Shown piece after piece: positions 12,687 through 22,287 of a stretch of DNA of 64,000 nt (position 1 is its first letter; each line of letters starts with the position of its first letter). This DNA is from Aliarcobacter skirrowii CCUG 10374. GTDB lineage: Bacteria > Campylobacterota > Campylobacteria > Campylobacterales > Arcobacteraceae. The stretch is taken from NCBI RefSeq assembly GCF_003544835.1, contig NZ_CP032099.1, positions 1,364,001 through 1,428,000 on the forward strand. The letters run 5' to 3'. Below the pieces are notes generated by a model. It was given only the letters and a program-made list of their open reading frames with translations. It ran no database searches and had not been told where the DNA came from. A program made the translations under genes and the position numbers.

Positions 12687-13199
12687 TTATTTTTTTCCAA
12701 CTTTACCTGTAAAGTAAAGTCCAACTGCAAGAGCTACTATTGCTAGTGAAAAATATAGTAACTCAAGTGGTGTTTCATACTTTGTATGTAAAACTCTTTG
12801 AAAATAATTTACAACTAAAACCATAATAATAACTTTTGCTATTTTATCTTTTAACTGATCTAGTGAGCTAATATTTAAAATAGAGTTACAATCTTCAGGT
12901 GTACAAGCTGCATCTATTTTTGAAATGAATAGTTCATAAATTCCAAAAGAGAATATTAACAAAACAACTGCTATCAAATATAGATCAACTGCTCCAATAA
13001 TACCAGCAACAATATCCTCATGAAAATGCTCTGGATGAGTTCCATTCATAAATGTTGTAAAAATAAATTTTGCTACATTTATTACATCAACGCTTGCAAC
13101 AATAAATAAAATCACAGAACCCATAAAACCAAAAATTACAGCAAGAATTACTATAAATCTACTTTTCCAAAGGGCATTTTCAATCAATTTTTCTAACAT
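12687..13199 (-). CDS. YqhA/UPF0114 family inner-membrane protein
   Basis: A protein of about 170 residues with four predicted membrane segments (about residues 12-36, 58-82, 110-130 and 135-155). The N-terminal pattern ENALWKSRFIVILAVIFG followed by an acidic/histidine loop and GAVDLYLIAVVLLIFSFGIYELF matches the UPF0114 (YqhA) family, whose role is unknown. The ATG directly after the asd stop codon is chosen; an in-frame GTG at 13211 that overlaps asd is the alternative. Confidence 0.82.
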   Translation of the reverse strand: MLEKLIENALWKSRFIVILAVIFGFMGSVILFIVASVDVINVAKFIFTTFMNGTHPEHFHEDIVAGIIGAVDLYLIAVVLLIFSFGIYELFISKIDAACTPEDCNSILNISSLDQLKDKIAKVIIMVLVVNYFQRVLHTKYETPLELLYFSLAIVALAVGLYFTGKVGKK

Positions 13200-13200
13200 T

Positions 13201-14238
13201 TTAGATATCACTTTCCATTTCTATCCATTTTAAACCAATTCTAACTGCATTTGTAGCAGCTCCAACTCTTACTTGGTCAGCAACATTAAAGTAGTGAACA
13301 ATGTTTGATGCATAAACATCTTTTCTAATTCTTCCAACATATGTAAAATCTGTATCTGTTGAAATTATTGGCATTGGATATTTTTTATTTGGTAAATCAT
13401 CTATTACTTTTAGATTTTCAAAATTCTCTAATGCATTTCTAACTTCATTTACATCAACATCAACACCATCTTTAAATGTAACTGTTAGTGATTCACTATG
13501 AGATCTTAAAACTGGAACTCTCACACATGTTGCTGCAACTTCAAAGTTTTTGTGCATAATTTTTTGAGTCTCATTTACCATTTTCATCTCTTCTTTAGTA
13601 AATCCATTCTCCATTGCAACATCAATTTGAGGAATTACATTAAGTGCAATTTGGTGTGCAAATGCTTTTATCTCTGTTTCGTCCAATCTAAATGCAAAGA
13701 AATCTTGCATCTGTTTAACCAACTCTTCCATACCAGATTTTCCAGCACCTGAAACTGCTTGATAAGTTGATACATCAACTCTTTTTATACCATATAAATC
13801 ATCAAGTGGTTTTAAGCTCTGAACCATTTGAATTGTTGAACAATTTGGATTTGCAATAATTCCAGTCTCTCTCCAAAGACCAATATCATCTGGATTAACC
13901 TCTGGAACAACAAGTGGAACTTTTGGATCCATTCTAAAGTGACTTGTATTATCAATTACAACAGCACCTGCTTCTACTGCAAATTTTGCAAATTTCTCAG
14001 AGATACTTCCACCTGCACAAAAAAACGCAATCTCAACCTCTTGTTCTTCAAAAACAGTTTCAGTTAACTCTAAAACTGTAAATTCTTTGTTTAAAAACTC
14101 AATTGTTGAACCAGCACTTCTAGCACTTGCTATTGGAATTAATTTATTAACTGGAAAATTTAACTCTTCCATAACTCTAAATACTTCTTCTCCAACAGCT
14201 CCCGTTGCTCCTACAACTGCAACATTAAACTTTCTCAT
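13201..14238 (-). CDS. asd: Aspartate-semialdehyde dehydrogenase
   Basis: Asd reduces aspartyl phosphate to aspartate semialdehyde with NADPH, the branch-point step to lysine/diaminopimelate, threonine and methionine. The 345-residue protein begins with the Rossmann motif VVGATGAVGEEVFRVMEE, and the active-site cysteine lies in NPNCSTIQMV (about residues 131-140). YQAVSGAGKSGMEEL is also characteristic. It starts 1 bp after the gyrA stop codon, so translation is probably coupled. Confidence 0.96.
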   Translation of the reverse strand: MRKFNVAVVGATGAVGEEVFRVMEELNFPVNKLIPIASARSAGSTIEFLNKEFTVLELTETVFEEQEVEIAFFCAGGSISEKFAKFAVEAGAVVIDNTSHFRMDPKVPLVVPEVNPDDIGLWRETGIIANPNCSTIQMVQSLKPLDDLYGIKRVDVSTYQAVSGAGKSGMEELVKQMQDFFAFRLDETEIKAFAHQIALNVIPQIDVAMENGFTKEEMKMVNETQKIMHKNFEVAATCVRVPVLRSHSESLTVTFKDGVDVDVNEVRNALENFENLKVIDDLPNKKYPMPIISTDTDFTYVGRIRKDVYASNIVHYFNVADQVRVGAATNAVRIGLKWIEMESDI

Positions 14239-14239
14239 T

Positions 14240-16813
14240 TTACTCTTCCTCTTTCTCTTCTAAATCATTTCCAAAAATATTATTTGATTCACTTTGTAGT
14301 TGTGTTTGATTATCTATAATATCACCATCTTCATTGTATCTAATTACATTTCCAAACTCATCAAGTTCAATCTCTTCATCCTCTTTTGGACATTTTGCAA
14401 TAGATACAACTTTATCATCTTTATCCATATTTACAATTATTACACCACTTGTATTTCTTCCAGCTTTTCTAATTGTTTGCATATCAACTCTAATCATTTT
14501 TCCAATAGAAGTTAAAAGCATTAAATCTTGAGTATCATCAACTAAAACTTCACCTATAACATTTCCTGTTTTTGGTGATAATTTCATCGCAATAACTCCA
14601 CTTCCAGCTCTGTTTGTAAGTCTATACTCTTCAACTGTAGTTCGTTTTCCTATTCCTTTTTCAGAAACAGTTAAAATCTCTTGATCTTCACTATCAATAA
14701 TCTCAGCATCAACAACAATATCACTATCTATTTTAAATTTAATAGCTCTAACTCCTCTTGTACTTCTTCCTTGCTCTCTTGCTTTATCAACTTCAAATCT
14801 AATACATTGACCAAGACTTGTAAATACCATTAAATATTTTGTATCAACTGTTGCAATTTTTGCTGTTACTATCTCATCATCATCATCTAAAACGATAGCT
14901 CTAACCCCATTGCTTCTAATATTACTAAACTCAGATAAACTAGTTCTTTTTACAATACCATTTTTTGTAAAGAATGTTAAAGATTTAGCTTCATCAAAAT
15001 CACTTGTTGGAATAATTGCCATAATCTTCTCATCAGCTCTTAAGTTAATTAAGTTTACAACTGCTTTACCTTTTGCAGTTCTGCTTCCTTCTGGAATTCT
15101 ATAAACTTTTAACCAATAAAGTTGCCCCATGTTTGTAACAAACATTAGTGTATCGTGAGTATTGCTTACAAAGAATCTTTCAATAAAGTCATCATCGTGA
15201 GTTGTAACTGCAACTTTACCTTTTCCACCTCTTTTTTGTCGCTCGTAAGATTTTATAGGAACTCTTTTTACATAACCATTGTGAGTAATAGTAACTACCA
15301 TTGGTTCATTTGGAATTAAATCCTCTACATCAATCTCATCATAAGAGTCTTCAATCTCAGTACGTCTAGGATTTGAGAACTTCTCTTTAATCTCATTTAG
15401 CTCTTCTTTTATAATCTCATTTAATCTATCTTCACTTCTTAAAATAAGCTCTAATTGATCGATTAAAATCATTAGCTCTTGATATTCAGCCTCTAATTTA
15501 TCTCTTTGAAGACCTGTTAATCTTCCAAGTCTCATATCTAAAATTGCTTGAGCTTGAATCGCACTTAGACCAAATCTTGAAGATAGATTATCTTTTGCTT
15601 CTTGATCGTTTGCACTAGCTCTAATAATTCTTACAACTTCATCAATATTATCAACAGCAATTTTTAGACCTTCTAAAATATGTGCTCTTGCTTTTGCTTT
15701 TTCTAAATCAAAAATTGTTCTTCTAATAATTACAGTTTTTCTATGTGATAGGAAAATATTTAAAATTTCTGGAAGATTAAATACTTTTGGCTCTTTGTTA
15801 TAAACAGCTAATAGAATAATTCCAAAAGTTGTCTCCATTGGAGTTGATTTATAAAGATTATTTAATACAATTTCAGCCATTGCATCTTTTTTAAGTTCAA
15901 TTACAACTCTAATACCTTCTCTATCAGACTCATCTCTAACTTCTGAAATTCCTTCAATTTGCTTATCTTTTGCTAAATCAGCAATTTGCTCAATTAATCT
16001 AGCTTTATTTACTTGATATGGTAACTCATCAATTACAATAACATCTTTTTTTGATTTTGACTCTATATGATGTTTTGCTCTAATTTTTACTCTTCCACGA
16101 CCTGTTGTATAAGCATCAATTATTCCACGTCTTCCAAATATAGTTCCACCTGTTGGGAAATCTGGACCTTGAATAAACTCCATTAAATCTATTGCTTCAG
16201 CAGTTGGATTATCAATTAAATGTAAAATTGCATCTAAAAGTTCACCTAGATTGTGAGGTGGAATTTTTGTTGCCATTCCAACAGCAATACCTTCGCTTCC
16301 ATTTAATAAAAGTGTTGGAACACGAGTAGGAAGAACTGCTGGTTCTCTCATTGTATCATCATAATTTGGTACAAAATTTACTGTATCTTTATCTAAATCT
16401 CGTAAAACCTCTTCAGCAATTCTTGTCATTCTAGCTTCTGTATATCTCATAGCAGCTGCACTATCGCCATCAACAGAACCAAAGTTTCCTTGACCATCAA
16501 CAAGTGGTGCTCTCATAGAGAAGTTTTGAGCCATTCTTACAAGTGCATCATAAACAGAAGTATCTCCGTGTGGATGGTACTTACCAATTACATCTCCAAC
16601 AATTCTTGCTGATTTTTTATAAGCAACTTTTGATGTAAGATTTAAATCATGCATTGCATAGAGTATTCTTCTATGAACAGGTTTTAAACCATCTTTTGCA
16701 TCGGGTAATGCCCGACCAATAATAACACTCATAGAGTAGTCTAAATATGAAGTTTTTACACTATCTTCAATATTGATATCTATAATATCTTGATTTTCAA
16801 AAAGGTTTTCCAT
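14240..16813 (-). CDS. gyrA: DNA gyrase subunit A
   Basis: GyrA breaks and rejoins DNA during supercoiling with GyrB. The 857-residue protein has the N-terminal winged-helix/tower domain with catalytic Tyr124 ([10 protein letters not shown]) and a C-terminal beta-pinwheel with the GyrA box QRGGKGK at about residue 533. The tail is acidic. The quinolone-resistance region reads [13 protein letters not shown] with Thr85 and Asp89, the susceptible form at the two main positions. It heads the gyrA-asd-yqhA-hemE group. Confidence 0.97.
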   Translation of the reverse strand: MENLFENQDIIDINIEDSVKTSYLDYSMSVIIGRALPDAKDGLKPVHRRILYAMHDLNLTSKVAYKKSARIVGDVIGKYHPHGDTSVYDALVRMAQNFSMRAPLVDGQGNFGSVDGDSAAAMRYTEARMTRIAEEVLRDLDKDTVNFVPNYDDTMREPAVLPTRVPTLLLNGSEGIAVGMATKIPPHNLGELLDAILHLIDNPTAEAIDLMEFIQGPDFPTGGTIFGRRGIIDAYTTGRGRVKIRAKHHIESKSKKDVIVIDELPYQVNKARLIEQIADLAKDKQIEGISEVRDESDREGIRVVIELKKDAMAEIVLNNLYKSTPMETTFGIILLAVYNKEPKVFNLPEILNIFLSHRKTVIIRRTIFDLEKAKARAHILEGLKIAVDNIDEVVRIIRASANDQEAKDNLSSRFGLSAIQAQAILDMRLGRLTGLQRDKLEAEYQELMILIDQLELILRSEDRLNEIIKEELNEIKEKFSNPRRTEIEDSYDEIDVEDLIPNEPMVVTITHNGYVKRVPIKSYERQKRGGKGKVAVTTHDDDFIERFFVSNTHDTLMFVTNMGQLYWLKVYRIPEGSRTAKGKAVVNLINLRADEKIMAIIPTSDFDEAKSLTFFTKNGIVKRTSLSEFSNIRSNGVRAIVLDDDDEIVTAKIATVDTKYLMVFTSLGQCIRFEVDKAREQGRSTRGVRAIKFKIDSDIVVDAEIIDSEDQEILTVSEKGIGKRTTVEEYRLTNRAGSGVIAMKLSPKTGNVIGEVLVDDTQDLMLLTSIGKMIRVDMQTIRKAGRNTSGVIIVNMDKDDKVVSIAKCPKEDEEIELDEFGNVIRYNEDGDIIDNQTQLQSESNNIFGNDLEEKEEE

Positions 16814-16888
16814 AAACTAAGGCCTTTACACTAAAAAATTGATTTGATTGTATCTAAGTTTCACTTAGCTTTGCTTTATTATCATTAA

Positions 16889-16921
16889 AAAAGGGAAGAT
16901 AGACAATCTATCTTCCCTTTT
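16889..16921 (-). terminator. Terminator after the DUF465 gene
   Basis: AAAAGGGAAGATAG and CTATCTTCCCTTTT form a perfect 14-bp stem with a 5-nt loop. It is 18 bp past the stop codon of the minus-strand gene at 16940-17155 and 76 bp before the gyrA start, so it separates the two transcription units. Confidence 0.75.
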
Positions 16922-16939
16922 AGCAAAATAAAATAGAAA

Positions 16940-17155
16940 CTATTTCTCAGCTTTATATTTTACGATCATTGCGTAAATTTCATCTTTAAGTTTAAGCTTC
17001 TCTTTTTTCTTTGTATCTATTAAAAATTGATCTGCGTGAGCATTTTCAAGGTTAATAATTTCATGATCTAACTCATTGTGTTTTTCAAACACTCTTAAAA
17101 AGTGAGCATCTTTTTGTCTTAATTCAGCAATTGCATCTCTATGTTCGTGAAGCAT
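16940..17155 (-). CDS. DUF465 (YdcH-like) small coiled-coil protein
   Basis: A 71-residue charged helical protein with the DUF465 pattern: HEHRDAIAELRQKDAHF, then FEKHNELDHEIINLE, then KKEKLKLKDEIYAMI. The family is widespread and of unknown function. There is no signal peptide or membrane segment. The gene is followed by a strong terminator and lies 54 bp behind argJ. Confidence 0.8.
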   Translation of the reverse strand: MLHEHRDAIAELRQKDAHFLRVFEKHNELDHEIINLENAHADQFLIDTKKKEKLKLKDEIYAMIVKYKAEK

Positions 17156-17209
17156 TCTCTATCCTTGTTAAAAATTTTAAAAGGGATTATATAAAAAGAG
17201 TTCTTAAAA

Positions 17210-18400
17210 TTAACTTCTATAATCCGCGTTTATCTCTACATATTTATAGCCCAAATCACAACCATAAGCTGTGAATTTTCCACTACCAACTCCTAAGTCG
17301 CAAATTATTTTATATTTATCTTTTTTTAAAACATCTGCTGCTTTTGCTTCAATTATAGAATCAAAACAGATTTCACCTTTATTAAATACAACTACATCAT
17401 TATATGAAATTACAAGTTTTTCATCATCGCAAGTTACTTGTGAAGCTCCAATTGTTGAAGCTATTCTTCCAAAATTTGGATCTTCTCCAAATAGAGCTGT
17501 TTTTACTAGTAGTGAATTTGATAAAGCTTTTGCAGCTATTTCAGCCTCTTTATCATTTGCAGCATTTACAACCTCAAAAGCTGCAACTTTTTTTGCACCC
17601 TCACCATCTGCAACCATTAACATAGCCATATCATGCATAACCAATCTTAAAGCTTCACTAAAAGCATCTTTATCATAAGCATTTGACTTACTATTTGCTA
17701 AAACCATAACAGTATCATTTGTAGATGTATCACCATCTACAGAGATTGCATTAAATGTTGTGTGAGAGTTTCTTTTTAATGCCTCTTGTATATCTTCATA
17801 AGGAGCTGCAGCATCTGTGCAGATAAAACAAAGCATTGTTGCTAAATTTGGATTTATCATTCCAGCACCTTTTGCAACAGCACCTATTTTAAACGATTTT
17901 CCACTTTCAAGTTTAACTTCATAAAAACAAGATTTAGGGTATGCATCTGTTGTCATAATTGCTTTGCTTAAATTTTCACCATTTTTAGATTTTAAATTAA
18001 ATTTTTTTGCACCATTAACCAATTTTTCAATTGGTAATCTATTTCCAATAACACCTGTGCTACTCATAACTGGATTAATCAACTTATCATCACCAAAATT
18101 TAATTGAGAGAAAAGAGTATTTATATCTTCAATACCTTTTTTACCTGTTAATGCATTTGCATTTTTTGAATTTATAAGTACAAAGTTTGTTTTAAAACCT
18201 TTTTCATAAGCCAAAAAATGTTTTAAAGGTGCTGCTTGAAATTTATTATTAGTAAAAATTGCAGCAACTGTACAAGGCTCTTTTGTATAAATAAAACCTA
18301 AATCATTATTACCATTTGGTTTAAGACCAATATGAATTCCATCACAATAAAAACCCTCTATTTGGTCAATAAAACCCTTAATCGGTAAAATAGTAAACAT
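17210..18400 (-). CDS. argJ: Bifunctional ornithine acetyltransferase/N-acetylglutamate synthase
   Basis: ArgJ moves the acetyl group from N-acetylornithine to glutamate and can also make N-acetylglutamate, recycling acetyl in arginine synthesis. The 396-residue precursor cleaves itself before the threonine of the ATML motif (NPNLATMLCFICTD). The N-terminal motif for oxyanion formation (SSTGVIG) and KGAGMI are present. The gene starts 2 bp after the potassium-channel gene ends, so the two are probably co-transcribed. Confidence 0.95.
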   Translation of the reverse strand: MFTILPIKGFIDQIEGFYCDGIHIGLKPNGNNDLGFIYTKEPCTVAAIFTNNKFQAAPLKHFLAYEKGFKTNFVLINSKNANALTGKKGIEDINTLFSQLNFGDDKLINPVMSSTGVIGNRLPIEKLVNGAKKFNLKSKNGENLSKAIMTTDAYPKSCFYEVKLESGKSFKIGAVAKGAGMINPNLATMLCFICTDAAAPYEDIQEALKRNSHTTFNAISVDGDTSTNDTVMVLANSKSNAYDKDAFSEALRLVMHDMAMLMVADGEGAKKVAAFEVVNAANDKEAEIAAKALSNSLLVKTALFGEDPNFGRIASTIGASQVTCDDEKLVISYNDVVVFNKGEICFDSIIEAKAADVLKKDKYKIICDLGVGSGKFTAYGCDLGYKYVEINADYRS

Positions 18401-18402
18401 TT

Positions 18403-19530
18403 TTATAACTCCTTTGGTTGATTAATTAAATTTAATACTCTTTTTGCTCTAGTAATACCTTTTTGTGAACCAACAAGAAGTAGTTTTGAGTTTTTATTTA
18501 TTACTTTATTTCCTTTTGGAAGTTGTATAAAAGCACCACTCTCTTCAGTTATTCCAATGACAGATATACTTAACTTTTCTCTTAAATCAAGCTCTTTTAG
18601 CTCTTTTCCTATACTCCAAGCATCCTCTTTTATGAAAATCTCTTCCATAGTAATTGGGCTATCTTTTTTATATAAAAACTCATCCAAAATATTTTCCATA
18701 TCAGGACTCATAGCAATCGCACTTACCCTTTTTGCCATTAAGGAAGGTGTTGCTACAACCTTATCAGCTCCAAGTTTTTGAAGTCTTATTTTTTCATTTC
18801 TAGTCTCTGCATTTGATATTATTAAAAATGGAGTTCGTCCTAACTCTTTTTCATAAAGTCTTACAGATGCTATTAAAGTAATATTGTCAGAGATATTTTT
18901 TGATAAAGATATAGCTCCTTTTGCAGAGCTTAAATGAGATTTGAAAAATGCACTCTCTTGATATGGTTCATCTTTTATAAAATATGGATATTTATTCTCT
19001 CTGGCTATCTCTTCTATGTTATCACTTGGATCAACAACCACAAAAGGTATATGATTCTCTCTAAACTGTTTAGCAACTTGTGCTGTATATTCATTGTGAT
19101 AAAAAAGCACAAAATGTTTTCTTAATCTTGCTATTTTATAAAGCATCCTTCTCTCCTTCAATAAAGCTCTTAAATTTCCATTTGTAAAAACATCAATTAT
19201 AACCCCAATTCCAAAAATAAAGCTAGAAAAACCAGCAATCATTAAAAAAACAGTAAAAAATATAGTCTCATTTTTAAAGTTTGATTCGTTTAATGCTCCA
19301 AAACCAGTGTTTGTAATTGTATAAGATGTTTGAAATATTGCATGCATAATTGAATAATCTTCAAAATAAACATAACCCAATACTCCTATCATCATAAGAA
19401 TTTGGATAATTATTAAGGGTAATCTTAGTGGTTTTAGTTTTGAATAAATTACAGAGTTTAAATCATATTGAGGCCTTGAACTTGAAAGTTCCCAGCCTAA
19501 TACTTTTTTAATATTAGTAAAAATGCTCAT
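18403..19530 (-). CDS. Two-segment potassium-channel-like protein with RCK (TrkA-N/TrkA-C) domains
   Basis: The 375-residue protein has membrane segments at about 37-55 and 91-114, with a pore loop between them, then a TrkA-N domain (about 135-250) and a TrkA-C domain (about 290-370). The general plan is that of ligand-gated K+ channels. The selectivity filter region reads TITNTGFGAL (filter 73-78, TNTGFG) in place of TVGYG, so ion specificity is uncertain. The TrkA-N domain lacks a clear GxGxxG at its start (FVLFYHNEYTA). It lies between rpmB and argJ. Confidence 0.8.
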   Translation of the reverse strand: MSIFTNIKKVLGWELSSSRPQYDLNSVIYSKLKPLRLPLIIIQILMMIGVLGYVYFEDYSIMHAIFQTSYTITNTGFGALNESNFKNETIFFTVFLMIAGFSSFIFGIGVIIDVFTNGNLRALLKERRMLYKIARLRKHFVLFYHNEYTAQVAKQFRENHIPFVVVDPSDNIEEIARENKYPYFIKDEPYQESAFFKSHLSSAKGAISLSKNISDNITLIASVRLYEKELGRTPFLIISNAETRNEKIRLQKLGADKVVATPSLMAKRVSAIAMSPDMENILDEFLYKKDSPITMEEIFIKEDAWSIGKELKELDLREKLSISVIGITEESGAFIQLPKGNKVINKNSKLLLVGSQKGITRAKRVLNLINQPKEL

Positions 19531-19551
19531 TTAAGCACTTTTGCTATACTA

Positions 19552-19740
19552 TTAAGAGTGTTTTTTAAGAGTTCTTAGCTCTTTTGCAGAAATTTTTAGT
19601 TTAACAGTTGAACCATCTTCAGTCATAACTCTAATAGTTCTAATATTTGGTAAAAATCTTCTTTTTGTTCTATTTTTTGCGTGACTTACGTTGTTTCCAA
19701 CCATAGGTCCTTTTCCTGAAATTGCACATCTTCTTGCCAT
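19552..19740 (-). CDS. rpmB: 50S ribosomal protein L28
   Basis: A 62-residue basic protein with the L28 pattern MARRCAISGKGPMVGNNVSHA and NRTKRRFLPNIRTIRV. It is the short form typical of this group. A TACAAT (19778-19783, minus strand) and the Shine-Dalgarno AAAAGGAAT precede it, so a promoter probably lies in the 65-bp gap to the glycosyltransferase gene. Confidence 0.96.
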   Translation of the reverse strand: MARRCAISGKGPMVGNNVSHAKNRTKRRFLPNIRTIRVMTEDGSTVKLKISAKELRTLKKHS

Positions 19741-19805
19741 TTTCTTATTCCTTTTTTTTAGTGAAAAATATTCGCGTATTGTACCTTAAAATTCTTAAGT
19801 TAGAG

Positions 19806-20678
19806 TTAAATTTTTGATAAAATATCATCAAATTTTGCAATATTTTGCTCTAAGCTCATCTGTTTTGCAATTTTTCTATTCTCTTTTTGAATCTTTTTTA
19901 ACTCATTTAAATCATAAAGAACTCCATCAATTTTAAAAGGAGTGCTTGGATCACTTGGACTATCCATTGTTGCGTAAATATCTAATATCTCTTTAATATC
20001 ATTATTAATTGGAGCGAATACTACACATTTGCAAAACATAGCTTTTATCACACTACTTGCAATATTTTTATTATGTGTTGGTAACAAAAAAATATCACTT
20101 AATAAAAATATCTCATCTGAACTCTCTTTGCTCTCTTCAAGCTTTATAATCTTTGATTCTAAGCTTTTATACTTTGGCATAATAAAATCTAGAGCATTTA
20201 GCTGTTGCTTATTTCCCAAAATCAAAAGTTTGAAATCTATATAAGATAGATTTGAACAGATATCTAAAAACTCTTTTATTCCTGAATTTTTAAAATTTTT
20301 TGCACTAAAAAGAATTAATCTTGTATTTATAGTTAAATCAAATCTCTCTTTATATTTCTCTTTTATATCTTTTGGTTTTTTATACTCTAAATCTACACTT
20401 GGATAGATAACATCAATTTTTTCTTTAGATATCTCTGTTTTTTCTACAATTAAATTTAAGTTTGAAAAAGAGTTTGTAATTATAAATTTTGCATTTTTAA
20501 TCTTATCAATACTATCTTCATCTAAAATTCCACTATGAAAATAGATATCTGCATATTTTCTTTTGCCAAAAAGTTTGAGTAGTTTTGAACTATTTTTTAC
20601 CACTTTAATATAATCTCTTTTTTTTATCTCACTTATTAATCTATTTTCTATTTTATAAAATATAGTTGTGTTTATCAT
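19806..20678 (-). CDS. Glycosyltransferase family 4-like protein
   Basis: The 290-residue protein has the C-terminal half of a GT-B fold: RLILFSAKNFKNSGIKEFLDIC (donor-domain start), KLLILGNKQQ, and SDIFLLPTHNKNIASSVIKAM in place of the usual E-x7-E motif. The N-terminal acceptor domain is short (about 100 residues against the usual 170), so it is either a compact variant or N-terminally reduced. No signal peptide or membrane segment is seen. It lies beside the heptose genes but points the other way; a role in LOS synthesis is inferred. Confidence 0.7.
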   Translation of the reverse strand: MINTTIFYKIENRLISEIKKRDYIKVVKNSSKLLKLFGKRKYADIYFHSGILDEDSIDKIKNAKFIITNSFSNLNLIVEKTEISKEKIDVIYPSVDLEYKKPKDIKEKYKERFDLTINTRLILFSAKNFKNSGIKEFLDICSNLSYIDFKLLILGNKQQLNALDFIMPKYKSLESKIIKLEESKESSDEIFLLSDIFLLPTHNKNIASSVIKAMFCKCVVFAPINNDIKEILDIYATMDSPSDPSTPFKIDGVLYDLNELKKIQKENRKIAKQMSLEQNIAKFDDILSKI

Positions 20679-20723
20679 ATTTTTTCCTATTTTTTAAAGT
20701 CATAATTATAGTTAAAACTGCTT

Positions 20724-20754
20724 TATGATATTATTTAATCTTAAATTTTGAGGA
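20724..20754 (+). promoter_or_regulatory. Putative promoter and RBS of the heptose operon
   Basis: A -10-like TATGAT (20724-20729) is followed by the Shine-Dalgarno GAGGA (20750-20754), 7 bp before the gmhB ATG at 20762. There is no good -35, which is common in Campylobacterota. Promoter use is inferred from position in the divergent gap. Confidence 0.35.
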
Positions 20755-20761
20755 TTTTATA

Positions 20762-21277
20762 ATGAAAAAAAAGATTATCTATCTTGATAGAGATGGAGTT
20801 ATAAACGAAGATTTTGAATATGTTTATAAAATTAGTGATTTTAAATTTGTTGATGGTGTTTTTGAAGCTTGTAAAAAGTTTTTAGATTTTGGTTATGAGA
20901 TTATTGTTGTAACAAATCAATCTGGAATTGGTAGAGGATTTTATACAAATGAGGATTTTGAAATTCTAACAAATTATATGGTTGAAGAGTTCAAAAAACA
21001 AAAGATTGATATTTTAAAAGTTTATCACTGCCCTCATAAACCTGAAGAGAACTGTTTATGTAGAAAACCAAAAAATGGAATGATTTTAAAATCACTAAAT
21101 GATTTTGATATAGATTTAAAAAACTCTTGGCTAATTGGTGACAAAAAAAGTGATATAGATTGTGCAAAAAATGGTAAAATAGAAAACAAAATTTTAATAA
21201 GTAAAAATGAAAAAAATTGTGAAGATTTTTTAGTAGCTAATAGCTTATTTGATAGTTTAAAATATATAAAGGAATAA
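20762..21277 (+). CDS. gmhB: D-glycero-beta-D-manno-heptose-1,7-bisphosphate 7-phosphatase
   Basis: GmhB removes the 7-phosphate from heptose bisphosphate on the way to ADP-heptose. The 171-residue HAD phosphatase has the DxD nucleophile motif YLDRDGVINED (Asp9/Asp11), the second motif VVTNQSGIGRG, and a zinc loop CPHKPEENCLCRKPK. It starts the four-gene ADP-heptose operon. Confidence 0.94.
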   Translation: MKKKIIYLDRDGVINEDFEYVYKISDFKFVDGVFEACKKFLDFGYEIIVVTNQSGIGRGFYTNEDFEILTNYMVEEFKKQKIDILKVYHCPHKPEENCLCRKPKNGMILKSLNDFDIDLKNSWLIGDKKSDIDCAKNGKIENKILISKNEKNCEDFLVANSLFDSLKYIKE

Positions 21278-21279
21278 AA

Positions 21280-22287
21280 ATGAAATATACAGATATAAAC
21301 TTTAATAAAAAAACAATTTTAATAACAGGGGGAGCTGGATTTATAGGTTCAAACTTGGCTTTTTACTTTCAAAAAAACTATCCAGAATCAAAAATTGTAG
21401 TACTTGATTGTTTTAGAAGTGGTGAGAGATTTTCAAACGGAAACTTAAAAAGTTTTGGTCACTTTAAAAATCTTGTTGGATTCAATGGTGTTGTAATAAG
21501 TGGCGATATAAATGATAAAAAACTTTTAAAAAGTTTAGAAAAAAACTATAAATTTGATTATATCTTTCATCAAGCAGCAATATCTGATACAACAGCAATT
21601 GAGCAAGATATTATGATACAAACAAATGTAAATGCATATGAAGATTTATTAAAAATTGCAATAAAACATAAAGCTAATATGATTTATGCAAGTAGTGCTG
21701 CAACTTATGGAGATAGTGATAAGTTTGAAGTTGGATTTGAAAAACCAAATAATGTTTATGGATTTAGTAAAGTTATGATGGATAATATCACTTATGAATA
21801 CCTAAAAGAAGAGCTTCCAATATCAATTGTTGGTCTTAAATATTTTAATGTGTATGGACCAAGAGAGTTTTTCAAAGAGAAAACATCTTCAATGGTAGTT
21901 CAATTTGGACACCAAATTCTAAGAGGTCACGCTCCAAAACTTTTTGAAGGAAGTGATAAAATTCTAAGAGATTTTATATATATTGAAGATATTATTCAAG
22001 CAAATATAAAAGCTTGTGAACCTGAAAAATCAGGAGTATATAATGTAGGAACAGGAAATGCTAGAAGTTTTGAAGATATTGTAAATATTTTGCAAGAAGA
22101 GTTAGGAATTGACAATGGAAAAGAGTATATTATAAATCCTTATGTTGGTTCTTATCAATTTTTTACAGAAGCAAATATTGAAACTACTAAAAAATTTTTA
22201 GATTATGAGCCAAGATTTAGCTTAGAAGATGGAATAAAAGCTTATATTCCTGAGATTATTAGACTTTTTAATGAAGAGATTAAATGA
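21280..22287 (+). CDS. hldD: ADP-L-glycero-D-manno-heptose 6-epimerase
   Basis: HldD converts ADP-D,D-heptose to ADP-L,D-heptose, the donor for LPS core heptosyltransferases. The 335-residue short-chain dehydrogenase-type protein has the NAD-binding motif TGGAGFIGSNLA at about residues 16-27, a catalytic YGFSK (Tyr/Lys pair), and the family segment FNVYGPREFFKEKTSSM. Its stop overlaps the hldE start by 4 bp. Confidence 0.95.
   Translation: MKYTDINFNKKTILITGGAGFIGSNLAFYFQKNYPESKIVVLDCFRSGERFSNGNLKSFGHFKNLVGFNGVVISGDINDKKLLKSLEKNYKFDYIFHQAAISDTTAIEQDIMIQTNVNAYEDLLKIAIKHKANMIYASSAATYGDSDKFEVGFEKPNNVYGFSKVMMDNITYEYLKEELPISIVGLKYFNVYGPREFFKEKTSSMVVQFGHQILRGHAPKLFEGSDKILRDFIYIEDIIQANIKACEPEKSGVYNVGTGNARSFEDIVNILQEELGIDNGKEYIINPYVGSYQFFTEANIETTKKFLDYEPRFSLEDGIKAYIPEIIRLFNEEIK

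Noticed and set aside
17271-17678. Open frame of 135 codons opposite argJ
   Set aside because: It is antisense to a clearly coding, conserved gene and reads as a low-complexity shadow.
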